Assembly (NCBI RefSeq): GCF_000715075.1 | Contig: NC_134101.1 | Location: 26,652,822-26,716,821, forward strand | Reading direction: 5' to 3' | Source of the DNA: Nicotiana tabacum | Lineage: Eukaryota > Streptophyta > Magnoliopsida > Solanales > Solanaceae | DNA: 64,000 bases | Shown: positions 11,506 to 22,512 of the stretch, in pieces | How the letters are laid out: every line of letters begins with the position of its first letter | How positions within the stretch are numbered: position 1 is the stretch's first letter | Program-made: the position numbers and the translations under genes | Notes under the pieces: model-generated | Database searches by the model: none | The model's input: only the letters and a program-made list of their open reading frames with translations | Told to the model about the DNA's origin: nothing

Positions 11506-12006
11506 TAATTCGTATGTATTGTGAGTTGTGACTATCTAACAAGTAGGAGTATTAAATAAATAATTTTTAAAAAATAATATTATATAAGTGCTCTTAAAAT
11601 AATAGTAAAAAATATAAATATTTTTCATATTTGTTTGTACATATATTCATTATGTATGTTATATACAAAAATTATACAACTTTTATACATTATTTTGGCT
11701 GTCGAATGTAAATAATTTCTGGTGCGGGCTAAAAGTAATAATACCCAATAAGTTTGCTCAGTCAAGTACTCCATATAACATTCAACATTTTTTATTGATT
11801 TAATTTTTAACTCTGATTTCTAATTTCTGTGTGGTTATTATAGAATCAATTTTTTTTCAACATTATTTGCAAAATAATGTTGCTTCACTGTATTAACTCC
11901 AACTTGAAATATATAATTCAAGTTGAAAATTTTATATAAGAAGTATTTCAGGTGAAAAAATAATTTTCACTTACATAATTCAACATTTATTTAACAAACA
12001 AATTAA
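11506..12006. other. AT-rich intergenic DNA
   Basis: No coding signal. It ends in the left target duplication of the Mutator-like element (11997-12006). Confidence 0.4.
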
Positions 12007-12524
12007 GGAAAAATATATAAGTTACCTCTTGAACTATGGACCAAATCTCTGTTACACATTTTTTGCGGACTAATATTACCTTACACACTTAACCTTTCTA
12101 AAGTGTAGCTAAGACACACCTTTTTGTCTACGTGGCTAGCGCGTGATTTACAAACAAAATAAGGCTTCTGAACAATAAAAATATTTATATTTAGTGTTTT
12201 ATATGAACGGTTCAAATCTAATAAAATTTATCCAATAGTTAAAAATAATTTTTATCCCTTTTTCAGTTTCTTTATTTTTTTTATTTTTCTAAAATAACCC
12301 ACCCATTTGCCCACCACCAGACTCTTCCACCATGGTTAAACCAAAAGAGTTTCTGAGCTAAATCGATTTTACTAACCGAATTGGAAGTGAACACAATATT
12401 TTAAGCTTAGTTATTGAGGGATTTGGACCCGATACTGTGGCAATTCCTCTTGCGAGGTCGGAGCTATAAATTAAAAGCGATGAATACAGAAGAAATTCCT
12501 CCTGCCATGGCCAACACTTAAAGT

Positions 12525-12809
12525 TGAAATAATTCACATAGTAGTGAGTAAAGATTCATAGAAATAAAAGAAGCATAGAAAGGAAGAAGAAGAAGAGGAG
12601 GCAATCATTTGAGAGAATAGAGATTAGCCAAAATGAATGAGAAGATTTCGTTTGTTAGAAGTTTGTAGAAATTATATTTCATTGTTCCTTTTATACACGT
12701 TTCATTAATAGTGTATTCAGACTTTTAACTAACTTCTAACACTAAGCTTAACTAACTCTCTAACAACTTCAATATATAATGACAATTATACCCTTTGTAT
12801 TATTTAATA
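12525..12809 (-). repeat. 3' LTR of nested copia
   Basis: 285 bp. It shares most of its length with the LTR at 21687-21986 but has only a short GAA run (near 12580-12597). On the - strand it starts TATTAAATAATA after the polypurine tract and ends ATTATTTCA. Confidence 0.9.
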
Positions 12810-12829
12810 CTCCCCCTCAAGTTAGGTGG

Positions 12830-13277
12830 TGGAAAAATATTGAACACACCTAACTTGGATTTTAGGTACTAATGTTAAACTCTGGTTAGTCCCTTTGTAA
12901 GAATATCCACATGTTGATCAGTTGTTGAGATGTACTTTGTAGTAATAAGCCCTTGTTGAATTCTTTCTCTCATGAAATGACAATCGATTTTAATGTATTT
13001 GGTCCTTTCATGATAGACTGGATTTGTAGCTATTTGCATAGCTGCTTTGCTGTCACTATAAATATCAATAGGCAACTTAATTTGAATATCAACTTCTTTT
13101 AACAGTCCATGAAGCCAAATTAGCTAAGCTACTGATGTTGCTAGACTTCTATATTCAGCTTCTGCAGAACTTCGAGAAACAATAGTTTGTTTCTTTGACT
13201 TTCACGATACCAACGAGTCACCTAACTTGATTAAGAAGCATGTGACAGATTTTTTGGTCAAAGGGCATGCAACTCAG
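12830..13277 (-). pseudogene. RNase H C-terminal part of nested copia
   Basis: The - strand gives RSSAEAEYRSLA (with breaks), DIYSDSKAAMQIATNPVYHE, RTKYIKIDCHFMRE and DQHVDILTKGL. These are the C-terminal half of copia RNase H and the end of the polyprotein. Just before the solo-LTR insertion the frame reads TKKSVTCFLIKLGDSLVSW when frame breaks are allowed for. The frame is interrupted near 13110-13200. Confidence 0.88.
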
Positions 13278-13813
13278 TGTGATGACCCGCCATGTCACCA
13301 TGCCACATAGGCACCATTTGGCATATATTAAAGTCATGTGAAAGCTTACATAGGAGGAAGGCTAGCATTTGTGAGAAGATTCTAGAAAAGTATGGACATT
13401 TCCTTTGGAAGACCCTAGATCCCTATGGATTTGCTAGGAAAGTCCTTGGAATCTTCTAGGCTTGTAAAGAATTCTAGAGAAAACCCTTACCTTGTAAATT
13501 TTAAGGACTTGTGTAACAATTAATATTTACACATTAAACTCTAGGAGACTAGTATATAAAGGGGGCCATTCATTTGTAATTCACCAAGCAAACAATTCAA
13601 ATTCTCTATAATACAAACCTTCCTTTAACAATTCTCTTGTGTTCTTTCAAACATTCTCTTAGCGATCTTGAGTGTAGTAAGACTGATTTGGCATAGCAAG
13701 AACGTGAGAAAGTTGTGCAAGATCGTAAGTGAGTTGTCAAGTGCGTTGTGCAAGATCGTAAGTGAGTTGTCAAGTGCCGCACATGTACTTAATTAACGAC
13801 TAAGGATGTGACA
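13278..13813 (-). repeat. Solo LTR inserted in copia RNase H
   Basis: The insert begins TGTGATGACCCGCCATGTC and ends GGATGTGACA. It has a TATA-like AGTATATAAAG (near 13551) and a duplicated GTGCAAGATCGTAAGTGAG stretch near 13713 and 13747. It splits CDADW (right, 13815 onward) from the rest of RNase H (left). Its ends and size (536 bp) fit a solo LTR. A clean 5-bp target duplication was not certain, and the strand is uncertain. Confidence 0.6.
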
Positions 13814-13814
13814 C

Positions 13815-14555
13815 CAGACTGCATCACATAATGTAGTGATAGTATTAATCTGAGTACTAGATAATAAGATTCCTTGACCTAGATGAATCTTAATGTACTT
13901 GACAATTCTCAAGGCAACTTCCATATCTGAATTTTTGGGCTGTTGAAGAAATTGACTAAGTGTTTGAACCCCAAAGGCTATGTCAGGTCTAGTTACAGTT
14001 AAATATAGAAGTTTTTCTATCAGTATCTGAAAGAAAGTTTGATCAACCAATGGAACACTGTCTTCTGAGTCTTTTGTTTGTCCAACATGGTCATCATACT
14101 GTTTTGAAGTTAGCTTGACATTATTGTCAATAGGAGTTAATGTTGGTTTTGCTGCAGCAAGTCCAACCTCTGAAATTAGCTCCAAGACATATTTCCTTTG
14201 ATGCATAGTGATTCCTCTATGTGATCTAGCAAACTCAATACCTATGAAATATTTTAACTCCCCTAGGTCTTTCATTTTGAAGGCATTCTGCAGTGATGTT
14301 TTTGTTTCCTCAATAAGTTGTAGACTGTCTCCTGTGATTAGCAAATCATGTGCATACACTAAGATGATAGTGATTCCTCCAGCAGTCTTCTTAATGAATA
14401 GTGAATGATCAAATTGACTTTGTTTGAAGTTGAATTTCTTTAGAGCCTCACACAATTTTGTATTCCATTATCTAGGAGCTTGTTTAAGCCCATACAAGGA
14501 TTTAATGAGCTTGCATACTTTATTCTTCCATGGCTTCTAAATCCTTGAGGCAACT
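13815..14555 (-). pseudogene. RT C-terminal half and start of RNase H of nested copia
   Basis: The frame from about 14540 reads LPQGF, KVCKLIKSLYGLKQAPR, a stop, then CEALKKFNFKQSQFDHSLF. The catalytic box reads YAHDLLITG where YVDD is expected, so the first catalytic Asp is lost. It continues KDLGELKYFIGIEFARS, ITMHQRKYVLELI and TRPDIAFGVQTLSQF, and ends TTLCDAVW at the solo-LTR junction. The element is dead. Confidence 0.9.
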
Positions 14556-15986
14556 TGATAAGTGAGGATTTTGGCTACTTATTAGCGCCTTTTAGCTTAC
14601 GGTTTAGTCCAAAAGTATTTAATTGTATTCATGAAAACTAATGAAATATGCTTAATTGTAGGAATATTGAAAGATAAACCCCCGAGATGAAATCCAACTC
14701 AATAAGGAGTAATATGAACTAAAGACATAAAAAGTACAAAAACTCATAAGTGCGGATCGCCGAATTCCATCTACAGCCGCATGTTATAAAGGAAATTCCA
14801 TCAGAGATTGGTGCAAAGTGCGGCAATTGTGCGGCCGTAGAAGAAGAGCTATGCGACCACAAATACAATTGTGCGGACCGCAGAAGAGCCAGGTGCAGCC
14901 GCAGTTACAATTCTGCGGTCCGCGGAAGGAACGCATTGCGGCTGCGGTTCAAAATAATGCGGCCGCAGTTTTCCAATCCTGTCAAGCTGATGAAAAGTGC
15001 GGACCACACATGGAATTGTGCCTCCAAAAGGGCATTTTTGTCAAAAATTTATATCCATGTATAAATAGACAAGTTTCACATTTTTAGGTCAACTTTTGAC
15101 ATCAGCTGCTATAGTAGCCGTTTTCTTTTACTCTTTTTAGTACTTTTTCATATTTTGAGCTAATTGAACATAGATTTTATCATTTTAATTAGCAATATGA
15201 GTTTAATTATCATTTCTTCTTCTATTTCTTCCATCTGAAGCATGAGTACTAGATTTTCACTAGGGTTGTAACCCAACCCTAGTGTGTAAACTTAATAGGT
15301 GTTTGATTTAATGCTTGTTTATGGTTGGGTGTTTATTATTTAGCCTTGTTCTTGCTTTTATTTGTAGAATTAATAGTTGAAAATATTAGTTCATGCCTAT
15401 TTGACTTGGTCTCTACTTGAGAAAGAGAGACTTAGTCTAGGAAAACTTGTCTAACAAGAATTTGGGTCAATCGAGAAATTGACAATATCAATTAAAGGGT
15501 TGAACCTAGAGATAGTAACAACACGACTTGAGCTTTTTATCAACCTTTTTGTTCAATACCCATTTGGACTTGAAAAGGCTAAACTGGGCAAAATCACTCT
15601 CTGACCGAGAGGTATTGAGTTGGTAATTGAGTGTTGATAACTATAATACACTCCGACCAATAAAATAAGATTTAAAGTTTATATCCCATTAGGCAAACAC
15701 CTAGGTGAAGGTCATAGCCCTAGGCCTTTTACAACATTTGTAAAACAACAAAAACAATTTCCTATTTTATTCATTAAATTACAATCGTAGTTTAAATTAG
15801 ACTTTAAAACAACCCAATTTTGTGGAAGTGAAAATTTAGATATACAAACTCACACGCTACGATATATACTACTAACTCCCACACATATAGCTCCCTGCGA
15901 AATTCGACCCCGACTCTTGTTGGGTATTATTATTGCATCGACCGTTTTCATAACCTCGAATTGATGTGTGAAATTGGACGAGATCA
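14556..15986 (+). repeat. 5' LTR of the LARD with GCGG-rich array
   Basis: 1.43 kb from TGATAAGTG to about GATCA just before the primer-binding site. Bases 14750-15005 carry repeated GTGCGGCC/TGCGGTCCGC motifs. A TATA-like ATGTATAAATAGAC (near 15056-15069) lies just downstream of this array. Short ORFs over the array (14750-15087) come from the repeats and are not genes. Confidence 0.65.
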
Positions 15987-15991
15987 ATTTT

Positions 15992-16009
15992 TGGCATCGT
16001 TGCCGGGGA
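15992..16009 (+). other. tRNA-Asp-type primer-binding site
   Basis: TGGCATCGTTGCCGGGGA differs at one base from the usual plant PBS complementary to the 3' end of tRNA-Asp, used by Athila/Tat-like gypsy elements. Confidence 0.7.
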
Positions 16010-16022
16010 CATTCCATTTGAT

Positions 16023-16241
16023 ATGTTGGTAGACTTGCACCACCCAGGCCCAACTCCTACAACACCTACAACACCAGCTGGCATGTCTGAGGAGCCAGAA
16101 ACCGCTGCTGACACTGCTGCTGCAGTCCGTCAGATGTTCACCAACCCAGCCACTCCCGGACTTGAGGATGATGAGATCCAATTGGATGAGGCTGAGGTCG
16201 GTGCCACTGCTTGGGACACAGAGATGGCCACAGAGCCATAG
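16023..16241 (+). CDS. Small acidic Pro/Thr/Ala-rich ORF in the LARD
   Basis: 72 codons. It reads HHPGPTPTTPTTPAG, then EEPETAADTAAAVRQMF and an acidic stretch LEDDEIQLDEAEVG. No family was recognised. It lies just after the primer-binding site and before a G-rich tract, so it may be a gag remnant or a short leader ORF of the LARD. Its base composition is more GC-rich than the surrounding DNA. It could also be chance. Confidence 0.3.
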   Translation: MLVDLHHPGPTPTTPTTPAGMSEEPETAADTAAAVRQMFTNPATPGLEDDEIQLDEAEVGATAWDTEMATEP

Positions 16242-16249
16242 AGAGTTTT

Positions 16250-18080
16250 CCTCACTCTCACCCTTCTCTTACTCTTATGTTGTTAAGCATTGGGGACAAT
16301 GCTTATTTTTATTCGGGGGGTGGGGGGTGGGGGTTGGGGGAGAGTTTCTTTGACACATTCTGATGATTGTGTGTTTTGATAACTATGAGACATTTGTCCT
16401 GTAATTAACTAATTACTATTTTCTTCCTCTTTCTCATTATGTATATATTCGCTTTTATCTCTCATTATATATATTCGTTTAGCTTTCAATAGTTATTTTG
16501 TTTTATAGCTTTTTTATCTTTATGTTTGTCTTCTTTTTGAATTAGTAACTTCTTTTTTTGATTTAATAGCTTCTTTTTATGTCTTCGTGGATAATAAGAC
16601 GTTGGTTTTCTTAATGCCACGGTTCTTTCCAAAGGTGATTTTTGTATGAACCGGGTGGCTCTTCCCAACGACGAATACGCCGGCGTGATAACCTTCTTAA
16701 GAGATTGAGTCCATTTTTGGTGTTTAAGCAATAATAGTAGTAGTAATAAATAAAAAGACCTAATTGAGTCATACTAGAAGAGTCAAACATGCGTCACTTG
16801 GTACCAATACACTTAACTGCATGCCTATGGTAAAAAACAAAGTTTTTTCAAAGAAATAGCTCTAGTTAGTGACCTTGTGACTCTTGTGTTGACTTAGACT
16901 ATCATCGAGTGGTTTAATCGAACCATAGTCATTTTTAATCTTGAATATAGTCATTGTGGGCCCTCGACTCTATCTTTTTTAACAATCCAGCTGCGTGAAA
17001 GGTGAGATGTCGTTGTTGGAAGTCCAAGTACCCTTGCTAATGGTCTAGAACTTGCCCTGAATGTGTTCTAGGAGAACTTTTAAGTTTTGCTTGGCTTGAG
17101 AAGCGATTGTAGGATCTCCTTGTCCCGCTTGAAGTTTTCTATTGCCCACCAATGTTGTTATCCCTAGTCAACCCATGTAAGCCTAAAACCTTTCTCATTT
17201 GATAACCATGTTACAAGTCTTTACCCATTTTGTCGTGACCCTCTCTTGGCACTCGAGCTTTCCTTAACACTATTGTGAAATAATTGGATAAAAACGTAAG
17301 TTTCGTGGAGAGGCGAGGAACTTGAAAAACAAGGAAAGGAAAAAAGAGAAAGAACAAAAAAAAATGCAAAAAGAAAGTGAATAAGTTGAAGAGCTGAAGG
17401 GATTCAAAGAAAAGTAATGATACAAAGTATGGAAAAATCAAAGAAGGAGAAAATAAATGTCACGATCAAGAAAGAGTGATGTTAAGTCTCTCTAGTTCCC
17501 CCAAGGAAAAGAAAATGCCTCAAAGAGTTGGCAAAACATGATCCGAGAAAAGAAAATGGAGTGCTTAAGGAAAGATGAACTCGTTCTATCATAACATATC
17601 CCACCTTAGTCCAAAATCCTTCATTGTATTCCGAAAAAGCCCTACGTGATTTCAAGCCGAGTGAGCTTACATTAGTGGTGATCTACACGAGGGGCAAGCC
17701 TATGGTACTTAAAGGTGTACTTGCGATATTCTTTTGAGAGAGGTGAGTGAACCTTTCGCAAATCTTTGGATTGAGTGCTAAATTATTAAATGAGATAGGC
17801 AAACGGAGAGTAGAGGAAGAGGAGTTTGGGATTCACAATGACCTATATAAAAGAACAAGCTTCCTTGATGAATAAAGTCAACTCTTGATGCTCAAGTGTC
17901 ACATTAGAACTATTTGTGCTTAAAAGTTTAACTTGTTACCTTGTTGATAATTCATAAGTGATGTGGGTAATTGTTGGTCCCAATTGATGTGTGAGTGACT
18001 CACTTTGATTTGGTGGAATGGCTCTTAACTTGTGGAGGTGTGAACCACTTTATTTGCTTGAGGACAAGCAAAAACTCAAG
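16250..18080 (+). other. LARD internal non-coding region
   Basis: No protein domain was seen. The tract GCATTGGGGACAATGC (16286-16301) plus the G-run near 16313, and GAGGACAAGCAAAAACTCAA (18060-18079) before the final polypurine tract, are recurrent non-coding landmarks of plant Athila/Tat-type derivatives. Confidence 0.5.
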
Positions 18081-18100
18081 TTTGGGGGAGTTGTGGCTCT

Positions 18101-18767
18101 ATATAGATTTCATCAAATAAATCACCTTGAAGAAAAATATTATACACATCCATTTGGTGTATATGCCAGTTCTTTGAAGATGCAACACTTAATATTGTTC
18201 TTACTGTAACCATTTTCACCACTGGTGAGAATGTTTCTTAATAATCAATCCTTTCTTTTTGACTATATCCTTTGGCTACTAATCTAGCTTTAAACCTCTC
18301 AACATCACCTGAAGTTTTGTATATGATTTTGTAAATTCACTTGCAGCCAATAGGTTTCTTACCTCTAGTAATGTTACAATATCCCATGTATGATTGTTCT
18401 CAACGGCTTTTATCTCTTCACTCATAGCTTCTATCCATTTGGGATCCAGGATAGCTTTAGAATAATTGGTAGGTTCAGCAATTGATGAAGTTGCAACTAC
18501 ATATGCTTGATCCTTAGGAGTTAGTTTGTCATAACTTATATATTGATCTAGTGCATAAGGCACATTTTGATGAATATTTAAAGATACAAAATCTTTTATC
18601 CAGACAGGAGGATGGTTACCTCTGCAGGACTTTCTAAGCTCAGGTTGCTGTTGATTCTGAGTTTCTGTAGATATCTGAGAAGACTCAGGTTGCTGCTGAT
18701 TTTGAACTTCTGTAGTTATTTGAGTAGGCTCTTCATGAGCAATATGATCATTTAGTTCAGTGTACAT
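18101..18767 (-). pseudogene. RT N-terminal part of nested copia
   Basis: The - strand frame from 18767 gives a Gln-rich linker with a duplicated EVQNQQQPE/ETQNQQQPE unit. Then come NYSKAILDPKWIEAMSEEIK and, after a frame break near 18330, VERFKARLVAKGYSQKEGID and QMDVYNIFLQGDLFDE. This is the start of RT, cut by the LARD insertion at about 18100. Confidence 0.85.
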
Positions 18768-18899
18768 GTAGTCTACTAGTATGTCTGCATATTTTTCTTC
18801 CCTTATGTCTTGATTTGCATTGGATTCTGCTTTTTCAATTCTGTCTGACTGACTATTGCTTGTGGTAATTCTAATAGAATTTCAAAAGATGTTTCACTG

Positions 18900-19955
18900 T
18901 TGTCAAACAATACTCCTGTTTTTTGATGTATTATCCACAAACACAGGCTTTGAAATACTTTCTTTATTGGCAAATGGAAATATATCTTCTCTAAAAATGA
19001 CATCTCTTCTAACAAAGAAAGATTGATTAGAAAGATCATATATGATATAATCTTTTTGGACTTCTGAATAGCCCATGTGGACAGATAGTCTTGCTCTAGG
19101 CATTAACTTATCATGTTCCTGGATAATTTTTGCAAAACATAGGCAGCCTAACACTCTAAGGTGTTGTATATAAGGTTTTCTTTTATGTAATTTCTCAAAT
19201 GGAGACATATTTCCAATAACTGAACTAGGCATTCTATTTATCAGATAAACTGCCGCCAATATGCAATATTCCCAGAACTTGATAGGTATTTGAGCTTGAA
19301 ATCTGATAGCTCTTGTAACTTTCAGTATATGTCCGTGCTTTCTCTTAGCAACTCTATTTTACTGAGGGATATAAACACAGGTTCTTTGGTGTATAACACC
19401 CAAGGTTCTGAATAGATTTTTACATACAGAGTTTACAAACTCTGTTCCATTATCTGTTCTGATGGTTTTTATTATCTTCTCAAATTGAGTTTTGACATAG
19501 TTAAAAAAGTGCTGAATTGACACACACACATCAGACTTTTGCTTTAGCAGAAACACCCATGTCATTCTGGAAAAATCATCTACAATAGTCAAGAAGTATA
19601 TGTTTCCATCCAAAGTAGCTATTTTATATGGCCCCCACAAATCTACATGTATTAGATCAAAACAACTTCTATTCTGAATACTACTTGTAGGAACATGCAG
19701 TCTAGTTTGTTTGGAACAAGGACAAACTGTGCACTTATTTATTCTACTCTTGATAGTTTCTAAATCTACTTGAATCAACTTCTTTAAAACTTGTATAGAT
19801 ACATGACCACTTCTTCTATGCCACAACACTACATCTGTTTTTTCAGTTTCAATTGTCTCATTACTTCTTGCAGTTAGTGCCTCTATTTTCTCCTTTTCTC
19901 TTATATCAGTACATAGTAGATAAAGTCCACCATCTTCCTTACCAATCCCCTTCAC
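18900..19955 (-). pseudogene. Integrase of nested copia
   Basis: It has the HHCC zinc-binding part (LWHRRSGHVSIQVLKKL, then CTVCPCSKQTR). The DDE core follows with DLIHVDLWGPY, TIVDDFSRMTWVF and TIRTDNGTEFVN. A stop at 19359-19361 interrupts it before KRKHGHILK and AAVYLINRMPSSVIGN, followed by the C-terminal region RVLGCLCFAK. Frame breaks near 18900-18960 also prevent a full product. Confidence 0.9.
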
Positions 19956-20105
19956 CTTCCCAGTGAAGATCTCCCGAAATACTCAAAAATCATGGAAGAA
20001 TGTTGCTGAGCACTACATTTCTTTGATTAGTTTAGAGAGTGACAGTAGATTATATTTGAATTGAGAAACATAAAACACATTTATTATCATGTTGCTTTCT
20101 AATAT

Positions 20106-20405
20106 TCAGTTGGACCCTGTGTGAGTGACTACTGTAATGTCACCATTAGGTAACAAGATTTTCTTTGGATTTTCTTTTTCAGCAACTGTTTCTTTCTTTA
20201 ATAAGTTGACATCAGAAACCATGTGATTTGTAGCCCATGTATCTATAATCCATTGTCTAATACAGTCAGTAACATGTAAATCTGTGTCAATACCTGCTAT
20301 ATTTGTTGCTGAGGTAGTGTTATTTGGTACAATATTTTTGTTCAGCAACTGAAAAATCTGCTCATATAGGCTCTTTGTAATTGCATAATTTCCCAGCTGA
20401 CTCAT
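20106..20405 (-). pseudogene. Protease region of nested copia with altered active site
   Basis: WIIDTWATNHMVSD corresponds to the copia protease core, normally WIIDSGATNHM. DSG has become DTW, so the catalytic Asp remains but the following Gly is replaced. The region then runs KILLPNGDITVVTHTGS, the second conserved block. It is separated from integrase by frame breaks at 19955-20105. Confidence 0.8.
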
Positions 20406-20536
20406 AGGATTCTTAGTGGTTAAGTTGTTAGAACCACTTCCAGTAATTTATTCCTTCATATTTGTATTTCTTCCATAGTTAAATGCAGACCCTTGTTGGT
20501 GATCTTGTCAGTTGAACTGTACACAGAAATACCATT

Positions 20537-21555
20537 TTATGTTAGAAGGTTGACATTATAAGTTGCATTTGTGTTTGTACTCCCATTTCCTTTTTTTTTG
20601 TTCTTGAACTCTACAGGGTATCCAACTATCTTGTAGCAGTTTTCTTTGCTATGTCCCTTCATCTTACAGAATTCACAGTATGTATCATTATAATTTCTTC
20701 TAAATCTTTGATTTTGATTTTGATTTTGATTTCCTCTAGCATTAGAGTACATTGCAGCTTCAAAACTTCCCATTTGGTCTGTTAGATAAGCTCCCAAAAT
20801 TCTTGTGATAGCAGGAATAGGTTTTTGTCCCTCATCACTCACAATTAAGGCATATGTCTGATTAATAGTAAGAGTGAGACCTCTTATTAGAATCTCAATC
20901 CTAACTTGAGAATATGAATCGTTCAATCCCATCATGAACTGATACAACTTTAATTTCTGCAAGTAACTCACAAATTCCCTTGATTTTGGGCAATCACACC
21001 CACGTGCTGGCACCAAGCCTTCAAATTCTTCCCATAGATTCTTCAGTTTTGAAAAATACACAGAAACCGAAGCTGTACCTTGTGATAGAGTAGCTATTTC
21101 CTTATGTAGATTGAAAGTTCTTGAGCCATCCACTTTGTTAAACTTTCAGCAAGATCTTCCTAGACCACTTGTGGACTAGATGCGTACATGATTCCTCCAA
21201 CTTTTGCCACAGAATTCATGATCCAAGAAAGCACGATCACATTCACTTTTTTCCAATGATTCCACATAATTTCTGAAAATCTTTCTTTCTTCCATGTGCT
21301 ATTAACCATACCAAGCTTGTTTCTCCCTAACAAGGCAACTCGCATAGACCTAAACCAAATAGAGTAGTTTTCAATCCTAGTCAATTGAAATGATATGATC
21401 TGAATTCCACTCACATCTACAGGAGACAGAAATAGAGGATGATTATAATCAATCCCATTAGCTTGGTTTACTTGATTCCTTGTAGATTGAGTTGTACGTT
21501 CAGTAGTGAATTGAGTTCCTGGATTTTGACCCAGCGAGTCATCAGTTATCACCAT
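20537..21555 (-). pseudogene. gag of nested copia
   Basis: It starts at 21555 on the - strand. The first part (YSIWFRSMRVALLGRNKLG) is the N-terminal copia gag block. After a frame break near 21150 come GTASVSVYFSKLKNLWEEF, KLYQFMMGLNDSYSQVR and a CCHC knuckle CEFCKMKGHSKENC. A short NQNQNQ repeat precedes the knuckle. Copia gag is the nucleocapsid protein that packages element RNA. Confidence 0.88.
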
Positions 21556-21674
21556 TTTTTCCTTGCTAATTCAAGATTTGAACAGATCTGATACTAATTT
21601 TAGTAGAGAAAGAACATAGAGATATGAACTGATAGCTAGGATCGATATATAAGCTATGAATTTTTAGCTAGTGA

Positions 21675-21686
21675 GCTCTGATACCA
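21675..21686 (-). other. Initiator-Met tRNA primer-binding site of nested copia
   Basis: On the - strand TGGTATCAGAGC follows the right LTR directly, the standard plant copia primer site. Confidence 0.88.
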
Positions 21687-21986
21687 TAAAATAATTCACA
21701 TAATAGTGAGTAAAAATTTAGAAAAATAAAGGACACAGAGAAAAGAAGAAGAAGAAGAAGAAGAAGAAGAAGAGGAGGCAATCGTTTGAGAGAATAAAGA
21801 TTAGCCAAAATGAATGAGATGATTTCATTTCTTAGAAGTTTGTAGAAATTACATTTCATTGTTCCCTTCATACACGTTTCATTAACAGTGTATTCCGACT
21901 TTTAACTAACTTCTGACATTAAGCTTAACTAACTCTCTAACAACTTTAATATACAATGACATTTATACACTTTATATTATTTAATA
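21687..21986 (-). repeat. 5' LTR of nested copia with (GAA)n run
   Basis: 300 bp. It matches the LTR at 12525-12809 with many substitutions. The 15-bp length difference is about what extra copies of GAA/CTT (21744-21772) would give. Confidence 0.9.
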
Positions 21987-22512
21987 AAAGCACCATCACT
22001 TTTTACTTTTCCTTTATTTTTTTTCCTGTAGCAAAGCGCTAGGCCGAATAAAAAGATCTTTTCTTGAACTCATGAAAGGGTGTCCATTTTTTCGCATTTT
22101 CAACTTGAAATAGAGGAGGAATGAAGTCGACGTGGGGGAGAGGGGTTTGTTTTCTTTTTTTTTTTCTTTCTTTTTTTCTTTTAAAAATATTATCAATTGG
22201 GGTGTAAATTTAGTATTTTTCTTTGAGTGGGGACACATGTCACGATTTTATTGGTGCGTGATATCACACATATTTTAAAAAAAGTGGTGTGTCTTAGCTA
22301 CACTTTAGAAATGTTAAGTGTGTAAGATAATTCTTGTTCGTAAAAAGTGTGTAATATGAATTTGGTCCATAAATCACAGGGTAACTTATGTATTTTGTCA
22401 ACGAATTAATATTTATAAAAATATAATTTGAACTTCCTTTTCCTATAAAACTTTTCCATTCTTAGCAACAAAAAATAAGTTAGAGAAAACAAAATAATCT
22501 AAAGTCTGTTAC

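Larger units (their letters stand above)
14556..18100 (+). mobile_element. Gypsy-type LARD remnant (Athila/Tat-like), + strand
   Basis: The insert splits the copia RT between LPQGF (left) and GDLFDEIYI (right). It starts TGATAAGTGAGG. The LTR is followed by a tRNA-Asp-type primer site TGGCATCGTTGCCGGGGA (15992-16009, one mismatch to the usual TGGCGCCG form). It ends in a polypurine tract TTTGGGGGAG (18081-18090). Essentially no 3' LTR remains: copia sequence resumes within about 10 bp. The interior of about 2 kb has no recognisable gag or pol, as in large retrotransposon derivatives. A second tract of G (near 16313-16345) follows the small ORF. Confidence 0.72.
12525..21986 (-). mobile_element. 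Ty1/copia retrotransposon, - strand, nested in the MULE
   Basis: It has paired LTRs (12525-12809 and 21687-21986) and target duplications AAAGT (12520-12524) and AAAGC (21987-21991). The primer-binding site TGGTATCAGAGC is next to the right LTR and the polypurine tract TTGAGGGGGAG is next to the left LTR. The order on the - strand is gag, protease, integrase, RT, RNase H, the copia order. Two later insertions (13278-13813 and 14556-18100) split RNase H and RT. All domains carry stops or frame breaks. Confidence 0.92.
12007..22399. mobile_element. Mutator-like TIR element split by nested retrotransposons
   Basis: Long inverted repeats sit at the two ends. At the left, ATAAGTTACCTCTTGAACTA and then TGGACCAAAT, TACACACTTAACC and CTAAAGTGTAGCTAAGACAC (12007 to about 12140). 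The reverse complement appears at about 22230-22399 (GTGTCTTAGCTACACTTTAG, ATTTGGTCCATAAATCACAG). Flanks are AACAAATTAA (11997-12006) and AACGAATTAA (22400-22409), a 10-bp target duplication with one mismatch. With the copia insertion removed it would be about 0.9 kb with no transposase, so it is a non-autonomous MULE-like element. Confidence 0.8.

Noticed and set aside
14750..15087. Two Cys/Arg-rich ORFs resembling a small secreted or zinc protein
   Set aside because: They translate the GCGG array of the LARD LTR in two frames. The Cys spacing is set by the DNA repeat.
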